Counted from the stretch's first letter, positions 49,644 to 58,034 are shown. The stretch: DNA of 64,000 nucleotides from Rhodoferax sp. (GCF_030653815.1 NZ_JAURYQ010000021.1:31768-95767), one strand, 5' to 3'. Notes: a model not told the origin generated them from the letters alone. Translations and numbers: made by a program.

Positions 49644-49685
49644 ATTTGGTCATAAGGGTAAACCCTTATAATTTACTGACAGTAA
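49644..49685 (+). promoter_or_regulatory. Promoter with two operator-like palindromes
   Basis: A sigma70-type pair TTTGGT (49645-49650) and TATAAT (49667-49672) with 16-bp spacing precedes the 71-residue gene. A perfect 8-bp inverted repeat ATAAGGGT-AA-ACCCTTAT (49652-49669) covers the spacer and part of the -10 box. A second, TTACTG-A-CAGTAA (49673-49685), covers the expected start point. Both look like dimeric-repressor sites; the regulator is not identified. Confidence 0.6.
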
Positions 49686-49730
49686 CTTTACAAGGACTCG
49701 CCCTGTTGAACCCTTGACGGAGTAAATACC

Positions 49731-49946
49731 ATGAACAATTCTCAAAATCCGAACATGACCACCGACAGTTTCAATCGTACCCTGTCGCTGCTCAAAGGCT
49801 TGCCTTTTGACATGGCGCGCGAACAGTATGCCAAAGCCGTTCAGGTAGGTCTCATTCCGCGCTCCATGCTGAGTTGGGCCCGCTTTGAGCGCCAAATGGA
49901 CTTGCTGGAAAAAATGACACTCGGTCCCTGGGCGCGGCGCGTCTAA
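49731..49946 (+). CDS. Small hypothetical protein (71 aa)
   Basis: A 71-residue soluble protein with two predicted helical stretches (TDSFNRTLSLLKGLPFDMAREQYAKAVQVGLI and MLSWARFERQMDLLEKMTL). GGAG lies 10 bp before the ATG, and a well-formed promoter with two palindromes lies 45-85 bp upstream, so it is likely a real gene. I recognise no family. It precedes the diguanylate cyclase gene on the same strand and could be cotranscribed with it. Confidence 0.7.
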   Translation: MNNSQNPNMTTDSFNRTLSLLKGLPFDMAREQYAKAVQVGLIPRSMLSWARFERQMDLLEKMTLGPWARRV

Positions 49947-50036
49947 GCGTAAATATCGCGCAGGCTTAACCCGGCAGCTGGCTAGAAAAGGTTTTTTGGT
50001 GCAAGATGGTGACCTCATGTTTTGGCCACCATTGCA

Positions 50037-51503
50037 ATGACCATTCCGTCCTCACGCTCTGATCGCGAGCGCCTCATTCGTGCGTTGTTTGACGACTACA
50101 TTGAAATGTATGCTGGTCGAGACGATCGCCTGATCCATCATTTCAGTGACAATTTCAGCGGCCACACAGGGGGTGGTGACTTTCTGGTGAAAGATCGCAT
50201 GGTCTGGGAAAAAGTCACACGCCAGGATTTCGCGCAGGTACCCGAACGGATTCGTTTCGAACTACTCGACCTGTCATTGCAGGACATCAGTGACGATGTG
50301 GTGCTCGTCACGGCACTCTTTCACATCCATCTGCCCATTCCGGATCCTGCTTTTGCCGAAGAGGTAGCCCGCCTGGTGCTGCTCTTTCGCCTTGAAGACT
50401 CGGTCTGGAAAATTGTGCACAACAGCTATTCCATTCCCGACCGCCTGGTGCAAAACGGCGAGATCTACCCCTTGCAGCTTTTGCGCGAGAAAAACAAGGC
50501 GCTCGAGGCCTTGGTTGAGGAGCGCACGCAGGCGCTGCATGACAGCGAAGCCCTGCACCGCTTGCTGACCGAAGATGCGCAGGATGTGCTTTGGAAACTT
50601 GATTCCAACTTTTGCGTGACCTATATCTCCCCGGCCGACGAGCGTGTGCGTGGTTTCAAGGCCAACGAGGTGGTGGGCCACTCCGTGCTTGAGATGTTCA
50701 CGCCAGAGGGGGTCGCTATTGTCAAAGACGTCATGCGGCAAGGCCAGGAAGCGAGGCAATCGGGGGCAACGTCTTATTTTTTGACTTTTGAGGCACCTCA
50801 CCTTTGCAAAGATGGCCGCGTGATTTGGGGCGAAGTGCTGTCCAAACCCGATCGCAATGCGCAGGGTGACATCGTGGGCTACCACGGCATCACGCGCGAG
50901 ATCACTGAGCGCAAACGCTTGCAGGATCAGGTGCGCCAATTGGCATTTTTTGATCCATTGACCCAACTCCCCAATCGCCGCCTGCTGAGTGACCGCTTAA
51001 GCCAGGCCATGGCAACAAGTAAACGATCGGCGTGTTACGGTGCCTTGATGTTTCTGGACCTCGACAATTTCAAGCCGCTCAACGATGCGCATGGCCATGT
51101 GGTCGGTGACTTGTTGCTGATGGAGGTGGCGAACCGCATCACCCGCTGCGTGCGCGAGACCGACACCGTGGCACGCTTTGGTGGCGATGAATTTGTGGTG
51201 TTGCTCGGCGAGCTGACCACCGAGGAAGTCCAGTCCGGGGTGCAAGCTTGCCTGGTGGCCGAAAAGATCCGCGGCAAGCTTTGCGAGCCTTATCAGCTCA
51301 TCGTGGCGCAAGACAATGCTGCAGAGAGGATCATCGAACACCGCTGCAGTGTCAGTATCGGGGTGACCTTGTTCCTTGGTACAGATTCAAATCCGAACGA
51401 TGTGCTGACGGCAGCCGATGCCGCCATGTACCGTGCCAAGGATGCGGGACGCAATTCAGTCTGGTCTGCCGTGGCATTCGATCAATCAGATGTCAGCCAG
51501 TAG
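50037..51503 (+). CDS. Diguanylate cyclase with SnoaL-like and PAS sensor domains
   Basis: A 488-residue signalling protein. Residues ~10-150 look like an NTF2/SnoaL-type domain (RALFDDYIEMYAGRDDRLIHHFSDNFSGHTGGGDFL), followed by a short coil, a PAS domain ~170-305 (VLWKLDSNFCVTYISPADERVRGFKANEVVG) and a GGDEF domain. The active-site GGDEF is at residues 382-386, so c-di-GMP synthesis is expected. No clear RxxD inhibitory site is obvious just upstream. ATG 50037 is chosen over TTG 50022. It converges on ygfZ with an 18-bp overlap of the 3' ends. Confidence 0.9.
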   Translation: MTIPSSRSDRERLIRALFDDYIEMYAGRDDRLIHHFSDNFSGHTGGGDFLVKDRMVWEKVTRQDFAQVPERIRFELLDLSLQDISDDVVLVTALFHIHLPIPDPAFAEEVARLVLLFRLEDSVWKIVHNSYSIPDRLVQNGEIYPLQLLREKNKALEALVEERTQALHDSEALHRLLTEDAQDVLWKLDSNFCVTYISPADERVRGFKANEVVGHSVLEMFTPEGVAIVKDVMRQGQEARQSGATSYFLTFEAPHLCKDGRVIWGEVLSKPDRNAQGDIVGYHGITREITERKRLQDQVRQLAFFDPLTQLPNRRLLSDRLSQAMATSKRSACYGALMFLDLDNFKPLNDAHGHVVGDLLLMEVANRITRCVRETDTVARFGGDEFVVLLGELTTEEVQSGVQACLVAEKIRGKLCEPYQLIVAQDNAAERIIEHRCSVSIGVTLFLGTDSNPNDVLTAADAAMYRAKDAGRNSVWSAVAFDQSDVSQ

Positions 51504-52415
51504 CGGGTAAGGCGCTGGCGCCAACTGGAGCAACGGTCCGTCTGCTGCCAGCGCCCGCACCCCCCCAGCCTCGAACGCGCTGATCTGCATCGACACGATG
51601 GCGTCAAAGCCGCCCTCGGGCGCTGCCGCTGCCTGCACCACCAAGCCGCAAGGCTGGCTCACATCATCAGGTGCAAACAATTCTTCTCCGGCTTTCAACG
51701 CGACATCGGCATGCGCCAGGTAGGCACGTCGCTTCAAGGTGCCACGGAACTGGCTGCGTGCCACCACTTCCTGGCCTGGGTAACAGCCCTTTTTGAAATT
51801 GACGCCACCCACCGACTCGTAGTTGAGCATTTGCGGCACAAACGCTTCAAATACCGACTGCGTCACGGTGGCGATGCCACTGCGCACCTCGCCCCAGGCC
51901 CATTGCTCAGGGGTCAGGGCGACGCCCGCCGGGGCAGGAGTGCCTACTGGGGCCACCCACAGCGCGCGCGGCACACCATCGGCGGGGTGGAGGTGGACGA
52001 TCGAAACGCCGTCCACATCCGCTTTACCCCAAACCTTGGCCTGGTGTTCTCCAAGGGACTGGGTTGCCTCGGCCACTGCGGCACCGGCCAGTCCATAGAC
52101 CACAAAGTCAGCACTGGCGTCCACCAGCTTGGCTTGGGCGCGCAGCACAAACATGCTCAGGCGTTTCAGAGTGGTGGCCAGCAGATCGGCGCTGCAGAGC
52201 AGCAAAATGTCGGTGTGACTGCGCTTGAAGCCGATGAAACTGGCCTGCAAGCGTCCTTTGGCATTGCAAAAACCGGCCAGCCGCGCCTCCGACAGTCCCA
52301 ACAGGGAAAAGTCGTTGGTCAATTGGCCATGCAGAAATTTGGCGGCATCGGCGCCTTGGGCGCGAATCAGCCCGAGGGATGTCAGTGGGGCAACGCCCTG
52401 GAAAGGTGTGTTCAT
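51486..52415 (-). CDS. ygfZ: tRNA-modifying / Fe-S repair protein YgfZ
   Basis: A 309-residue folate-binding protein of the GcvT-like family that helps maintain certain Fe-S enzymes. The diagnostic KGCYPGQEVVARSQFRG motif with its functional Cys is present near residue 205. The N-terminus reads GLIRAQGADAAKFLHGQLTNDFSLL. Start ATG 52415 gives the standard N-terminus. Its 3' end overlaps the diguanylate cyclase gene, and it diverges from mltG. Confidence 0.94.
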   Translation of the reverse strand: MNTPFQGVAPLTSLGLIRAQGADAAKFLHGQLTNDFSLLGLSEARLAGFCNAKGRLQASFIGFKRSHTDILLLCSADLLATTLKRLSMFVLRAQAKLVDASADFVVYGLAGAAVAEATQSLGEHQAKVWGKADVDGVSIVHLHPADGVPRALWVAPVGTPAPAGVALTPEQWAWGEVRSGIATVTQSVFEAFVPQMLNYESVGGVNFKKGCYPGQEVVARSQFRGTLKRRAYLAHADVALKAGEELFAPDDVSQPCGLVVQAAAAPEGGFDAIVSMQISAFEAGGVRALAADGPLLQLAPAPYPLLADI

Positions 52416-52462
52416 GACGTGAATTATCATGCTCACTCTATTTTTTATAAGGTAATAGGGTT

Positions 52463-53446
52463 GTGCGCTCGATCATTCAATTTTTCCTGGTGTTGGCGCT
52501 GACCTTGGGGGGCGGGGCTTTTTGGTGGCTCAACCAGGAATTGCCGCTGACGGCAGCCACGCTGGACCTGTCGGTGGAACCAGGTACCTCGCCGCGCGCT
52601 GTGGCGCAGACTGCGGTGGACAGCGGCGTGCAAACTTCGCCTGAGCTGCTGTACTGGTGGTTTCGCCTGTCGGGTCAGGCGCGCCAGATCAAGGCCGGCA
52701 GTTACGAGCTGGAAACCGGTGTGACGCCCTACAGCCTGCTGCGCAAGCTGACACGCGGCGAAGAAGCACTGCGTTCGGTCACGCTGGTGGAGGGCTGGAC
52801 CTTCAAGCAGGTGCGTGCCGCCTTGCTCAAGCAAGAACATCTCAAGCCGGACACCAAAGGTCTGGGTGATGCGGTCATCATGGAAAAGCTGGGGCTGCCC
52901 GGCCGCCACCCCGAGGGTCGCTTTTACCCGGACACCTACACCTTTGCCAAAGGTAGCAGCGACCTGAAGGTGCTGTTGCGCGCCCTGCACGCCATGGACA
53001 AGCAGTTGGCACAAGCCTGGCAAGCGCGGGCCGCCGACACGCCATTAAAAACACCCGAGGACCTGCTGATTCTGGCCAGCATTGTTGAAAAGGAAACCGG
53101 TCAGGCCAGTGACCGGCCGATGGTGGCCTCAGTGTTCAGCAACCGCTTGCGCATCGGCATGATGCTGCAAACCGACCCTACGGTCATTTACGGCCTGGGC
53201 GAGCGCTTCGACGGCAATTTGCGGCGGCGCGACTTGCTGGCCGACACGCCCTGGAACACCTATACCCGCAACGGCCTGCCACCCACGCCTATCGCCATGC
53301 CCGGCAAAGCCTCACTGCTGGCCGCGGCACAGCCCGCCAGCAGCCGTGCGCTGTATTTTGTGGCGCGGGGCGACGGTAGCAGCCAGTTCAGCGACAGCCT
53401 GGACGCGCACAATTCAGCGGTGAACAAATACCAACGTGGACAATAA
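52463..53446 (+). CDS. mltG: Endolytic transglycosylase MltG
   Basis: A 327-residue inner-membrane lytic transglycosylase that ends nascent glycan strands. One N-terminal helix ([20 protein letters not shown]) anchors a periplasmic domain. The catalytic Glu lies in [29 protein letters not shown], followed by [14 protein letters not shown] and [19 protein letters not shown] elements. The start is GTG 52463 with AAGG/AGGG upstream. It leads mltG-tmk-holB-tatD. Confidence 0.95.
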   Translation: MRSIIQFFLVLALTLGGGAFWWLNQELPLTAATLDLSVEPGTSPRAVAQTAVDSGVQTSPELLYWWFRLSGQARQIKAGSYELETGVTPYSLLRKLTRGEEALRSVTLVEGWTFKQVRAALLKQEHLKPDTKGLGDAVIMEKLGLPGRHPEGRFYPDTYTFAKGSSDLKVLLRALHAMDKQLAQAWQARAADTPLKTPEDLLILASIVEKETGQASDRPMVASVFSNRLRIGMMLQTDPTVIYGLGERFDGNLRRRDLLADTPWNTYTRNGLPPTPIAMPGKASLLAAAQPASSRALYFVARGDGSSQFSDSLDAHNSAVNKYQRGQ

Positions 53447-53453
53447 AGCAAGC

Positions 53454-54098
53454 ATGGCGAGCGGCATCTTCATCAGTTTCGAAGGCATTGACGGTGCCGG
53501 CAAATCAACCCACATCGATGGCCTGGCGCGAGCTTTTCGGGCGCAGGGCAGGGCAGTCACACTGACCCGCGAACCGGGCGGCACTGCGCTGGCCGAAAAA
53601 CTGCGCACGCTGGTGCTCAACGATGCCATGGACGCCATGACCGAGGCCTTGCTGGTCTTCGCCGCCCGGCGTGACCACTTGCAACAAGTCATCGAGCCGG
53701 CACTGGCACGCAGTGAGGTGGTGTTGTGCGACCGCTTTACCGATGCCACTTTTGCCTATCAGGGCGGCGGCCGTGGCTTTGATCTGGCCGTACTGGGTTT
53801 TCTGGAGCAATTGGTACAAACGGTGACGTCGCCACAAGGCGATGTGCTGCGTCAGCCGGACCTGACGATCTGGTTCGACCTGGCCCCCGACATTGCCGCC
53901 CAGCGCCTGGCCGGGGCGCGTGTGCCCGACAAGTTTGAAGCGCAACCTGCTGCTTTTTTTGCGAAGGTGCGCGCCGGCTACCAGGCACGTTTTGAAGCGG
54001 ACCGGCCGCGCTTCGCCCGCATTGCCGCCGAGCAAAGCCGCGACGCCGTATGGCAGGATGTTTTGACCAGCGTACGGCAAAATGGTTGGCTTATATGA
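53454..54098 (+). CDS. tmk: Thymidylate kinase
   Basis: A 214-residue dTMP kinase. P-loop [12 protein letters not shown] at the N-terminus, the DRx motif [18 protein letters not shown], the lid region, and [14 protein letters not shown], where REPGG is diagnostic. ATG 53454 gives the family N-terminus; a GTG at 53436 overlapping mltG is the alternative. It overlaps holB by 4 bp. Confidence 0.96.
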   Translation: MASGIFISFEGIDGAGKSTHIDGLARAFRAQGRAVTLTREPGGTALAEKLRTLVLNDAMDAMTEALLVFAARRDHLQQVIEPALARSEVVLCDRFTDATFAYQGGGRGFDLAVLGFLEQLVQTVTSPQGDVLRQPDLTIWFDLAPDIAAQRLAGARVPDKFEAQPAAFFAKVRAGYQARFEADRPRFARIAAEQSRDAVWQDVLTSVRQNGWLI

Positions 54099-55102
54099 GT
54101 GAGCCAGCGGTCAATGCCAGCCCGATAGCCCCCTGGATCGCCGCGCAAACACAGATACTGCTGGCACAACGCGGTCACGCCTGGTTGCTGGCCGGGCCGT
54201 CCGGCCTGGGTCAGTACGAGTTGGCACTTGCGCTGGTGCGTGCCTGGCTTTGCGACCACGTCACGGCGCAGGGCGCCTGTGGCCACTGCAGCAGCTGCCA
54301 TGCGATTGATGTGCATGCGCATGCCGACCTGTGCGTGCTGATGCCCGAGACCGTGATGCTGGCGCTGAATTGGCCGCTGAGCGAAAAGGCGCAGGACGAC
54401 ATAGACGGCAAGAAACGCAAGGCCAGCAAGGAGATCCGGGTCGAGGCCATGCGTGACGCGGTGGAATTTGCCCAGCGCACCAGCGCCCGCGGCCGTGGCA
54501 AGGCGGTGCTGGTGTTTCCGGCGGAGCGCATGAACGTTTACACCGCCAACGCCCTGCTGAAAACCCTGGAGGAACCCGCGGGCGACGTCAAATTTGTGCT
54601 GGCTTCGGACGCCGCCCACCAGTTGCTACCCACCATTCGCAGCCGTTGCCTGGGTCACACCCTGACCTGGCCCGACCAAGCCAGCGCGCTGAGCTGGTTG
54701 CAAGGGCAGGGCGTGCCCGCCAACCAGGCGGTGGTGATGCTGCGCGCGGCCGGTGGCCGACCGCAAGACGCCTTGCAGTTTGCCCCGATTGCGGGCTTGT
54801 GGCCACGCCTGCCACGCGCCGTGCAGGCTGGTGATGTCAGTGTGTTCAAAGACTGGACGCCAGCACAAACCGTGGACGCCCTGCACAAGCTGTGCCATGA
54901 CCTGCTGGCGCTGCGCAGTGGTGCGGCACCACGTTTTTTTGAAGTGACCGATCTGCCCAAACCTGGCAGCTGGCAAGCCTTGAGTGACTGGGCCAAAAGC
55001 TTGGCCGAGACCATGCGCACGGTCGAGCACCCTTTCAACGCCGGCCTGATGCAGGAAGCCTTGGTCAGCCAGGCGCAACTGGCCCTCAATACAAAGTCAT
55101 GA
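54095..55102 (+). CDS. holB: DNA polymerase III subunit delta' HolB
   Basis: A 335-residue clamp-loader subunit. The zinc-binding module CGHCSSCH is near residue 70. The P-loop position reads [11 protein letters not shown], lacking the Walker lysine, as expected because delta' does not hydrolyse ATP. An SRC arginine-finger motif is in [14 protein letters not shown]. Start ATG 54095 overlaps the tmk stop (ATGA). The bridge [33 protein letters not shown] matches the family. Confidence 0.95.
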   Translation: MSEPAVNASPIAPWIAAQTQILLAQRGHAWLLAGPSGLGQYELALALVRAWLCDHVTAQGACGHCSSCHAIDVHAHADLCVLMPETVMLALNWPLSEKAQDDIDGKKRKASKEIRVEAMRDAVEFAQRTSARGRGKAVLVFPAERMNVYTANALLKTLEEPAGDVKFVLASDAAHQLLPTIRSRCLGHTLTWPDQASALSWLQGQGVPANQAVVMLRAAGGRPQDALQFAPIAGLWPRLPRAVQAGDVSVFKDWTPAQTVDALHKLCHDLLALRSGAAPRFFEVTDLPKPGSWQALSDWAKSLAETMRTVEHPFNAGLMQEALVSQAQLALNTKS

Positions 55103-55896
55103 TGTTCACAGATTCCCATTGCCATTTGAATTTTCCCGAGCTGATGGCTGAATTGCCAGCCATCCGCCAGGCCATGCTGGAAGCACAGGTGACCCGTGCG
55201 CTGTGCATCAGCACCACGCTGGAAGAATTCGGTGCGGTGCACCAGCTCGCCCTTCAATATGACAACTTTTGGGCCACGGTGGGGGTTCATCCCGACAACG
55301 AAGGTGTGCGGGAGCCCACTTTGGAGGATTTGCTGACCTTGGGCCAGCTGCCGCGGGTGGTGGGGATTGGTGAGACCGGGCTTGACTATTACCGCCTCAA
55401 TGGTCGCAGTGTGGCCGACATGGCCTGGCAACGTGAGCGCTTTCGCACCCACATCCAGGCCGCGCGGCAGTTGCGAAAACCGCTGGTGATTCACACCCGC
55501 CAAGCCTCGGAAGACACCCTGGCCATTTTGCGCGAGGAAGGTGAAGACGGCTCAGCTGGCAGCGCCGGTGGTGTGTTTCATTGCTTCACCGAAGACGAAG
55601 CCACGGCCCGGCAGGCGCTCGACTTGGGTTTTTACATCTCTTTTTCAGGAATTTTGACGTTCAAAAGCGCCAAGAGCTTGCGCGAGGTGGCAGCCATGGT
55701 GCCGCTGGACCGATTGCTTATCGAGACCGACAGTCCCTATCTGGCTCCCGCGCCGCACCGCGGCAAAACCAATAACCCGTCTTATGTGCCGTGGGTGGCC
55801 AGGCAATTGGCGGAGATCAAGCAGTTGCCCCTGGAAGACATTGCCAGCATCACCAATGCCAATTTCGACGCTCTTTTCAAAGGTGTATCAGCATGA
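55099..55896 (+). CDS. tatD: TatD family metal-dependent DNase
   Basis: A 265-residue TIM-barrel hydrolase. Metal ligands are visible in [47 protein letters not shown] and LIETDSPYLAP. This gene commonly ends the tmk-holB operon. It overlaps holB and the downstream ankyrin gene by 4 bp each. Confidence 0.95.
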   Translation: MMFTDSHCHLNFPELMAELPAIRQAMLEAQVTRALCISTTLEEFGAVHQLALQYDNFWATVGVHPDNEGVREPTLEDLLTLGQLPRVVGIGETGLDYYRLNGRSVADMAWQRERFRTHIQAARQLRKPLVIHTRQASEDTLAILREEGEDGSAGSAGGVFHCFTEDEATARQALDLGFYISFSGILTFKSAKSLREVAAMVPLDRLLIETDSPYLAPAPHRGKTNNPSYVPWVARQLAEIKQLPLEDIASITNANFDALFKGVSA

Positions 55897-56573
55897 ATCA
55901 CACTGCTTTTAACCTCATAAATTACTTTAAAAAAATTGTTTATCTTTATGTTTTAATTATTTTTAGTTCTGCGCACGCGGGATCGTACGAGGATTTTTTC
56001 AGGGCCATCATGCAGGACGAGGAAGCACAGGTCACGGCGCTGTTGAAGCGAGGTTTTGACCCCAATACAAGTGATCCAACGGGGGTTCCTGGCCTGATGC
56101 TGGCCACGAAGGAGTCCGCTTTCAAAGTGGTCAATGTCTTGCTCAATCACCCCAAGATCAGGGTTGAGGTTCGCAATGCGGCTGATGAGAGCCCCTTGAT
56201 GCTGGCGGCGCTCAAGGGGGAGACAGAACTTTGTCAGCGGATGATCCGCAAAGGGGCCGACGTCAACAAGCCGGGTTGGGCGCCTTTGCATTACGCCGCC
56301 ACGAGCGGCCATCTGGCGGTCATGCGTTTGTTGCTCGACGAGCATGCCTACATCGACGCCGCATCACCCAACAACACCACACCACTCATGATGGCGGCGC
56401 ATTACGGCACACCCGAGGCGGTGAAGTTGCTGCTGGAAGCCGGTGCTGATGCCACGCTCAGGAATGATCTGGGTTTAACGGCCATTGACTTTGCGCACCG
56501 CGGTAAGCATGCGGAGTCAGCCGACCTGATCGCGGCCTTCATACGCGGTCGGCAACCGAAAGGCTCATGGTAG
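55893..56573 (+). CDS. Secreted ankyrin-repeat protein
   Basis: A 226-residue protein. Residues 1-29 form a signal peptide (hydrophobic IVYLYVLIIFSSAHA), with cleavage before GSYED. The rest consists of about five ankyrin repeats (NAADESPLMLAALKGETELCQRMIRKGADV, GWAPLHYAATSGHLAVMRLLLDEHAYI, NNTTPLMMAAHYGTPEAVKLLLEAGADATL). The start overlaps the tatD stop by 4 bp. The signal-peptide part is AT-rich relative to tatD. Its stop is only 11 bp from the first Xer attachment site, so it is the last host gene before the integrated elements. The partner is unknown. Confidence 0.85.
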   Translation: MNHTAFNLINYFKKIVYLYVLIIFSSAHAGSYEDFFRAIMQDEEAQVTALLKRGFDPNTSDPTGVPGLMLATKESAFKVVNVLLNHPKIRVEVRNAADESPLMLAALKGETELCQRMIRKGADVNKPGWAPLHYAATSGHLAVMRLLLDEHAYIDAASPNNTTPLMMAAHYGTPEAVKLLLEAGADATLRNDLGLTAIDFAHRGKHAESADLIAAFIRGRQPKGSW

Positions 56574-56624
56574 GCGATCATCGTACTTTATACGATGTAT
56601 ACAAGGGGTTAGTTTGATATTCAT
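56565..56624 (-). pseudogene. Orphaned start of the Xer-activator gene at the left element boundary
   Basis: From ATG 56624 the frame reads MNIKLTPCIHRIKY and then DDRLP before TGA. The first 14 residues match the intact activator at 57336-57836 up to the attachment site, after which host DNA takes over. Promoter and start codon have thus been separated from their coding body by integration at att1. Confidence 0.8.
56585..56612 (+). other. Left Xer attachment site (hybrid dif, XerD arm degenerate)
   Basis: XerC-side arm ACTTTATACGA (56585-56595) and central TGTATA (56596-56601) are identical to the dif site at 59026-59053. The right arm is CAAGGGGTTAG (56602-56612) instead of TTATGTTAAGT. 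This is the pattern of a host XerC arm joined to an element arm lacking a normal XerD site. Confidence 0.85.
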
Positions 56625-56639
56625 GGAAATTCTTTCATT

Positions 56640-56667
56640 AGTATATAAATAAATACCTGCTTTTCAA
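56640..56667 (-). promoter_or_regulatory. Sigma70-type promoter reading leftward across att1
   Basis: On the minus strand TTGAAA (56662-56667) and TATACT (56640-56645) are 16 bp apart, close to consensus. The promoter sits 15 bp before the activator ATG. In the circular form it would drive the complete activator gene; in the left boundary it drives only a 19-codon remnant. Confidence 0.7.
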
Positions 56668-56718
56668 GATGCGCAGGATAGTTTGGTTAATTGGGAGATA
56701 TTGCGCCACGCGTCATGG

Positions 56719-56742
56719 ACAAACTCACTGTGTGAGATTTGT
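56719..56742 (-). terminator. Hairpin after the element 1 operon
   Basis: ACAAA-CTCAC-TGT-GTGAG-A-TTTGT forms a 10-bp stem just after the stop of the 79-residue gene. The element 2 counterpart at 58007-58030 has CTCGC/GCGAG at the same place, compensatory changes that keep pairing. Confidence 0.65.
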
Positions 56743-56746
56743 TGTT

Positions 56747-56986
56747 TCATGGTGATACCCCTTCAATACCGTTACGCTTCGCTTCATCAGGGTCTACGAC
56801 CCCGATACCCCTGACAAGGCATTCCAGCGCCTCAGAAGCCTCTCTAATGGCTTCAATCTGGTTTTTGAAGACCGACACCCAAGCCGGTGCGTTATCACCA
56901 CCAGCGAGGTCGAGAGCCTCACCGATGGCATCAGCCGCGATCAGACGATCATTCAGAACGTCAACGGCAGCGAGTAGGGCGCTCAT
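56747..56986 (-). CDS. Element 1 cargo protein, 79 aa, unknown
   Basis: A helical acidic protein (LLAAVDVLNDRLIAADAIGEALDLAGGDN, then QIEAIREASEALECLVRGIGV). Its C-terminal 13 residues (DEAKRNGIEGVSP) are shared with the otherwise unrelated element 2 protein at 58035-58454, because both genes end in the common element backbone. ATG 56986 overlaps the stop of the 74-residue gene by 4 bp. I recognise no family. Confidence 0.65.
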   Translation of the reverse strand: MSALLAAVDVLNDRLIAADAIGEALDLAGGDNAPAWVSVFKNQIEAIREASEALECLVRGIGVVDPDEAKRNGIEGVSP

Positions 56987-57207
56987 GACCTACCCCCTTG
57001 ACCAATCAAGGGCAGGGGGTTTTTAGTGGCTTGGAGAGCCTTGTAGCGCCTCTGTTGACGGGTTTCCACCACCACCACGGCAGCAGGTTTGGCCCCTTCT
57101 TTGACAAATCGACCATCCAAACCGCGCACCTGATCGACCACAGGTTGAGCCAAAACGAACGCGTTATAGAGCTTGATGCCCCGAATCAACCGACGACGCT
57201 TAGGCAT
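56983..57207 (-). CDS. Element 1 cargo protein, 74 aa, basic, unknown
   Basis: A small basic protein starting MPKRRRLIRGIKLYNAFVL. AAGGGG lies 7 bp before ATG 57207, which decides that start over the ATG two codons upstream. A Lys/Arg-rich N-terminus could mean nucleic-acid binding, but that is speculation. The 57208-57335 gap between it and the activator gene is AT-rich and holds no other gene. Confidence 0.6.
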   Translation of the reverse strand: MPKRRRLIRGIKLYNAFVLAQPVVDQVRGLDGRFVKEGAKPAAVVVVETRQQRRYKALQATKNPLPLIGQGGRS

Positions 57208-57335
57208 AGTCATTCCCCTTAATTTCAGATGGTGAAATATTTACTCTGTAATTGATAGCACTAAAAAAAGGGCGTTTCTCCAATGAAACAGGGTCCGCGC
57301 CGCACCGTAATTTCCTAAAGTGATCTATTAATAAA

Positions 57336-57836
57336 TTAGGGCCGGTCGGCTTCGCCGCCCGCGCCCGCAATGCTGGCCGCAGCCGTCGCCGACACCCCGT
57401 CGCCAGCCCTGATGGCCAGAAGGCGCAGTTGTGTTTCCCGGTCTGCCAAAGTCTTGAAGCAACGTGCCTGTCGCACCAGGAGACCCCACCAGCTCGAATC
57501 GTTGGGTTTGAAGCCGTGGCCCTCTGGTGACCACAGTTGGCCACTGTGCATGTGCCAGCCATCCCAGCCATTGGCCGGCAGCTCGGAGCCGGTCAGGATG
57601 CGCAGCAGCCGATACGCTGAATACGGGATCAGGGTTTTTCCGGAAATCCAGTACCGCACGGTGCGCGGGTTGACGTGCAACATTTTCCCGGCCGTCTCTG
57701 GGGTGAGGCCCAGATCGGCGAGCATGATTTTCAGGCGCGCACTGAGCAAAAGGCGGGTTTGCCGTGCCTTGCTGGGTTTGCGTTTGCTGGCATTGTACTT
57801 GATACGATGTATACAAGGGGTTAGTTTGATATTCAT
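57336..57836 (-). CDS. Xer recombination activation factor, VC1465/XafT family (intact copy)
   Basis: A 166-residue protein. Residues ~30-68 form a helix-turn-helix (LSARLKIMLADLGLTPETAGKMLHVNPRTVRYWISG). Residues 70-126 carry the family block IPYSAYRLLRILTGSELP, then WDGWHMHSGQLWSPEGHGF and SSWWGLLVRQARCF. This matches what I know of VC1465-type factors of TLC-phi-like phages, which switch on XerC/XerD recombination without the usual FtsK dependence. Location one element away from dif supports the call. The start ATG 57836 and residues 1-4 belong to the neighbouring element; att2 spans codons 5-14. No database search was possible. Confidence 0.75.
   Translation of the reverse strand: MNIKLTPCIHRIKYNASKRKPSKARQTRLLLSARLKIMLADLGLTPETAGKMLHVNPRTVRYWISGKTLIPYSAYRLLRILTGSELPANGWDGWHMHSGQLWSPEGHGFKPNDSSWWGLLVRQARCFKTLADRETQLRLLAIRAGDGVSATAAASIAGAGGEADRP
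57797..57824 (+). other. Middle Xer attachment site between the two elements
   Basis: ACTTGATACGA (57797-57807, one change from dif), TGTATA (57808-57813), then CAAGGGGTTAG (57814-57824) as at the left boundary. This element-element junction should equal the site of a circular element, and the activator gene reads through it intact. Confidence 0.85.
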
Positions 57837-57886
57837 GGAAATTCTTTCATCAGTATATAAAAAAATTGACGGTTCAATACCGGGAC

Positions 57887-57935
57887 ACCCGAGATTCAAA
57901 TTTAAAAACTACGTTTTTAAATCCGAATCCCGGGT
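57887..57935. repeat. Long imperfect hairpin unique to element 2
   Basis: Two 23-nt arms (57887-57909 and 57913-57935) pair with three mismatches around a 3-nt loop; the inner ten base pairs ATTTAAAAAC / GTTTTTAAAT are perfect. It sits in a stretch of about 80 bp absent from element 1. It could be a single-strand replication or packaging structure, or an inserted miniature element. Confidence 0.75.
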
Positions 57936-58006
57936 TACCAAATACCTGTTTTTCAGGGCACGCAGGGCAGGGAGTTAATGCGCAGATACTGCGCCCCGCG
58001 TCGGGG

Positions 58007-58030
58007 ACAAACTCGCTGCGCGAGATTTGT
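58007..58030 (-). terminator. Hairpin after the element 2 operon
   Basis: ACAAA-CTCGC-TGC-GCGAG-A-TTTGT, the covarying counterpart of 56719-56742, immediately after the stop of the 139-residue gene. A second perfect hairpin CCCCG-CGT-CGGGG lies just beyond it at 57994-58006. Confidence 0.65.
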
Positions 58031-58034
58031 TGCT

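Larger units (their letters stand above)
56596..57807. mobile_element. Xer-integrated micro-element 1 (IMEX-like, about 1.2 kb)
   Basis: Bounded by dif-like sites at 56585 and 57797 (1212-bp repeat distance). On the minus strand it carries the Xer-activator gene, two small unknown genes and a hairpin terminator. It has no replication initiator or coat genes, so it is either a satellite relying on a helper or a reduced filamentous-phage relative. Its sequence aligns with element 2 at both ends but not in the middle. Confidence 0.8.

Noticed and set aside
56585..57824. Treating the sites at 56585 and 57797 as full dif sites
   Set aside because: Their right arms (CAAGGGGTTAG) do not resemble a XerD-binding arm; only 59026-59053 has both arms, so the others are hybrid attachment sites.
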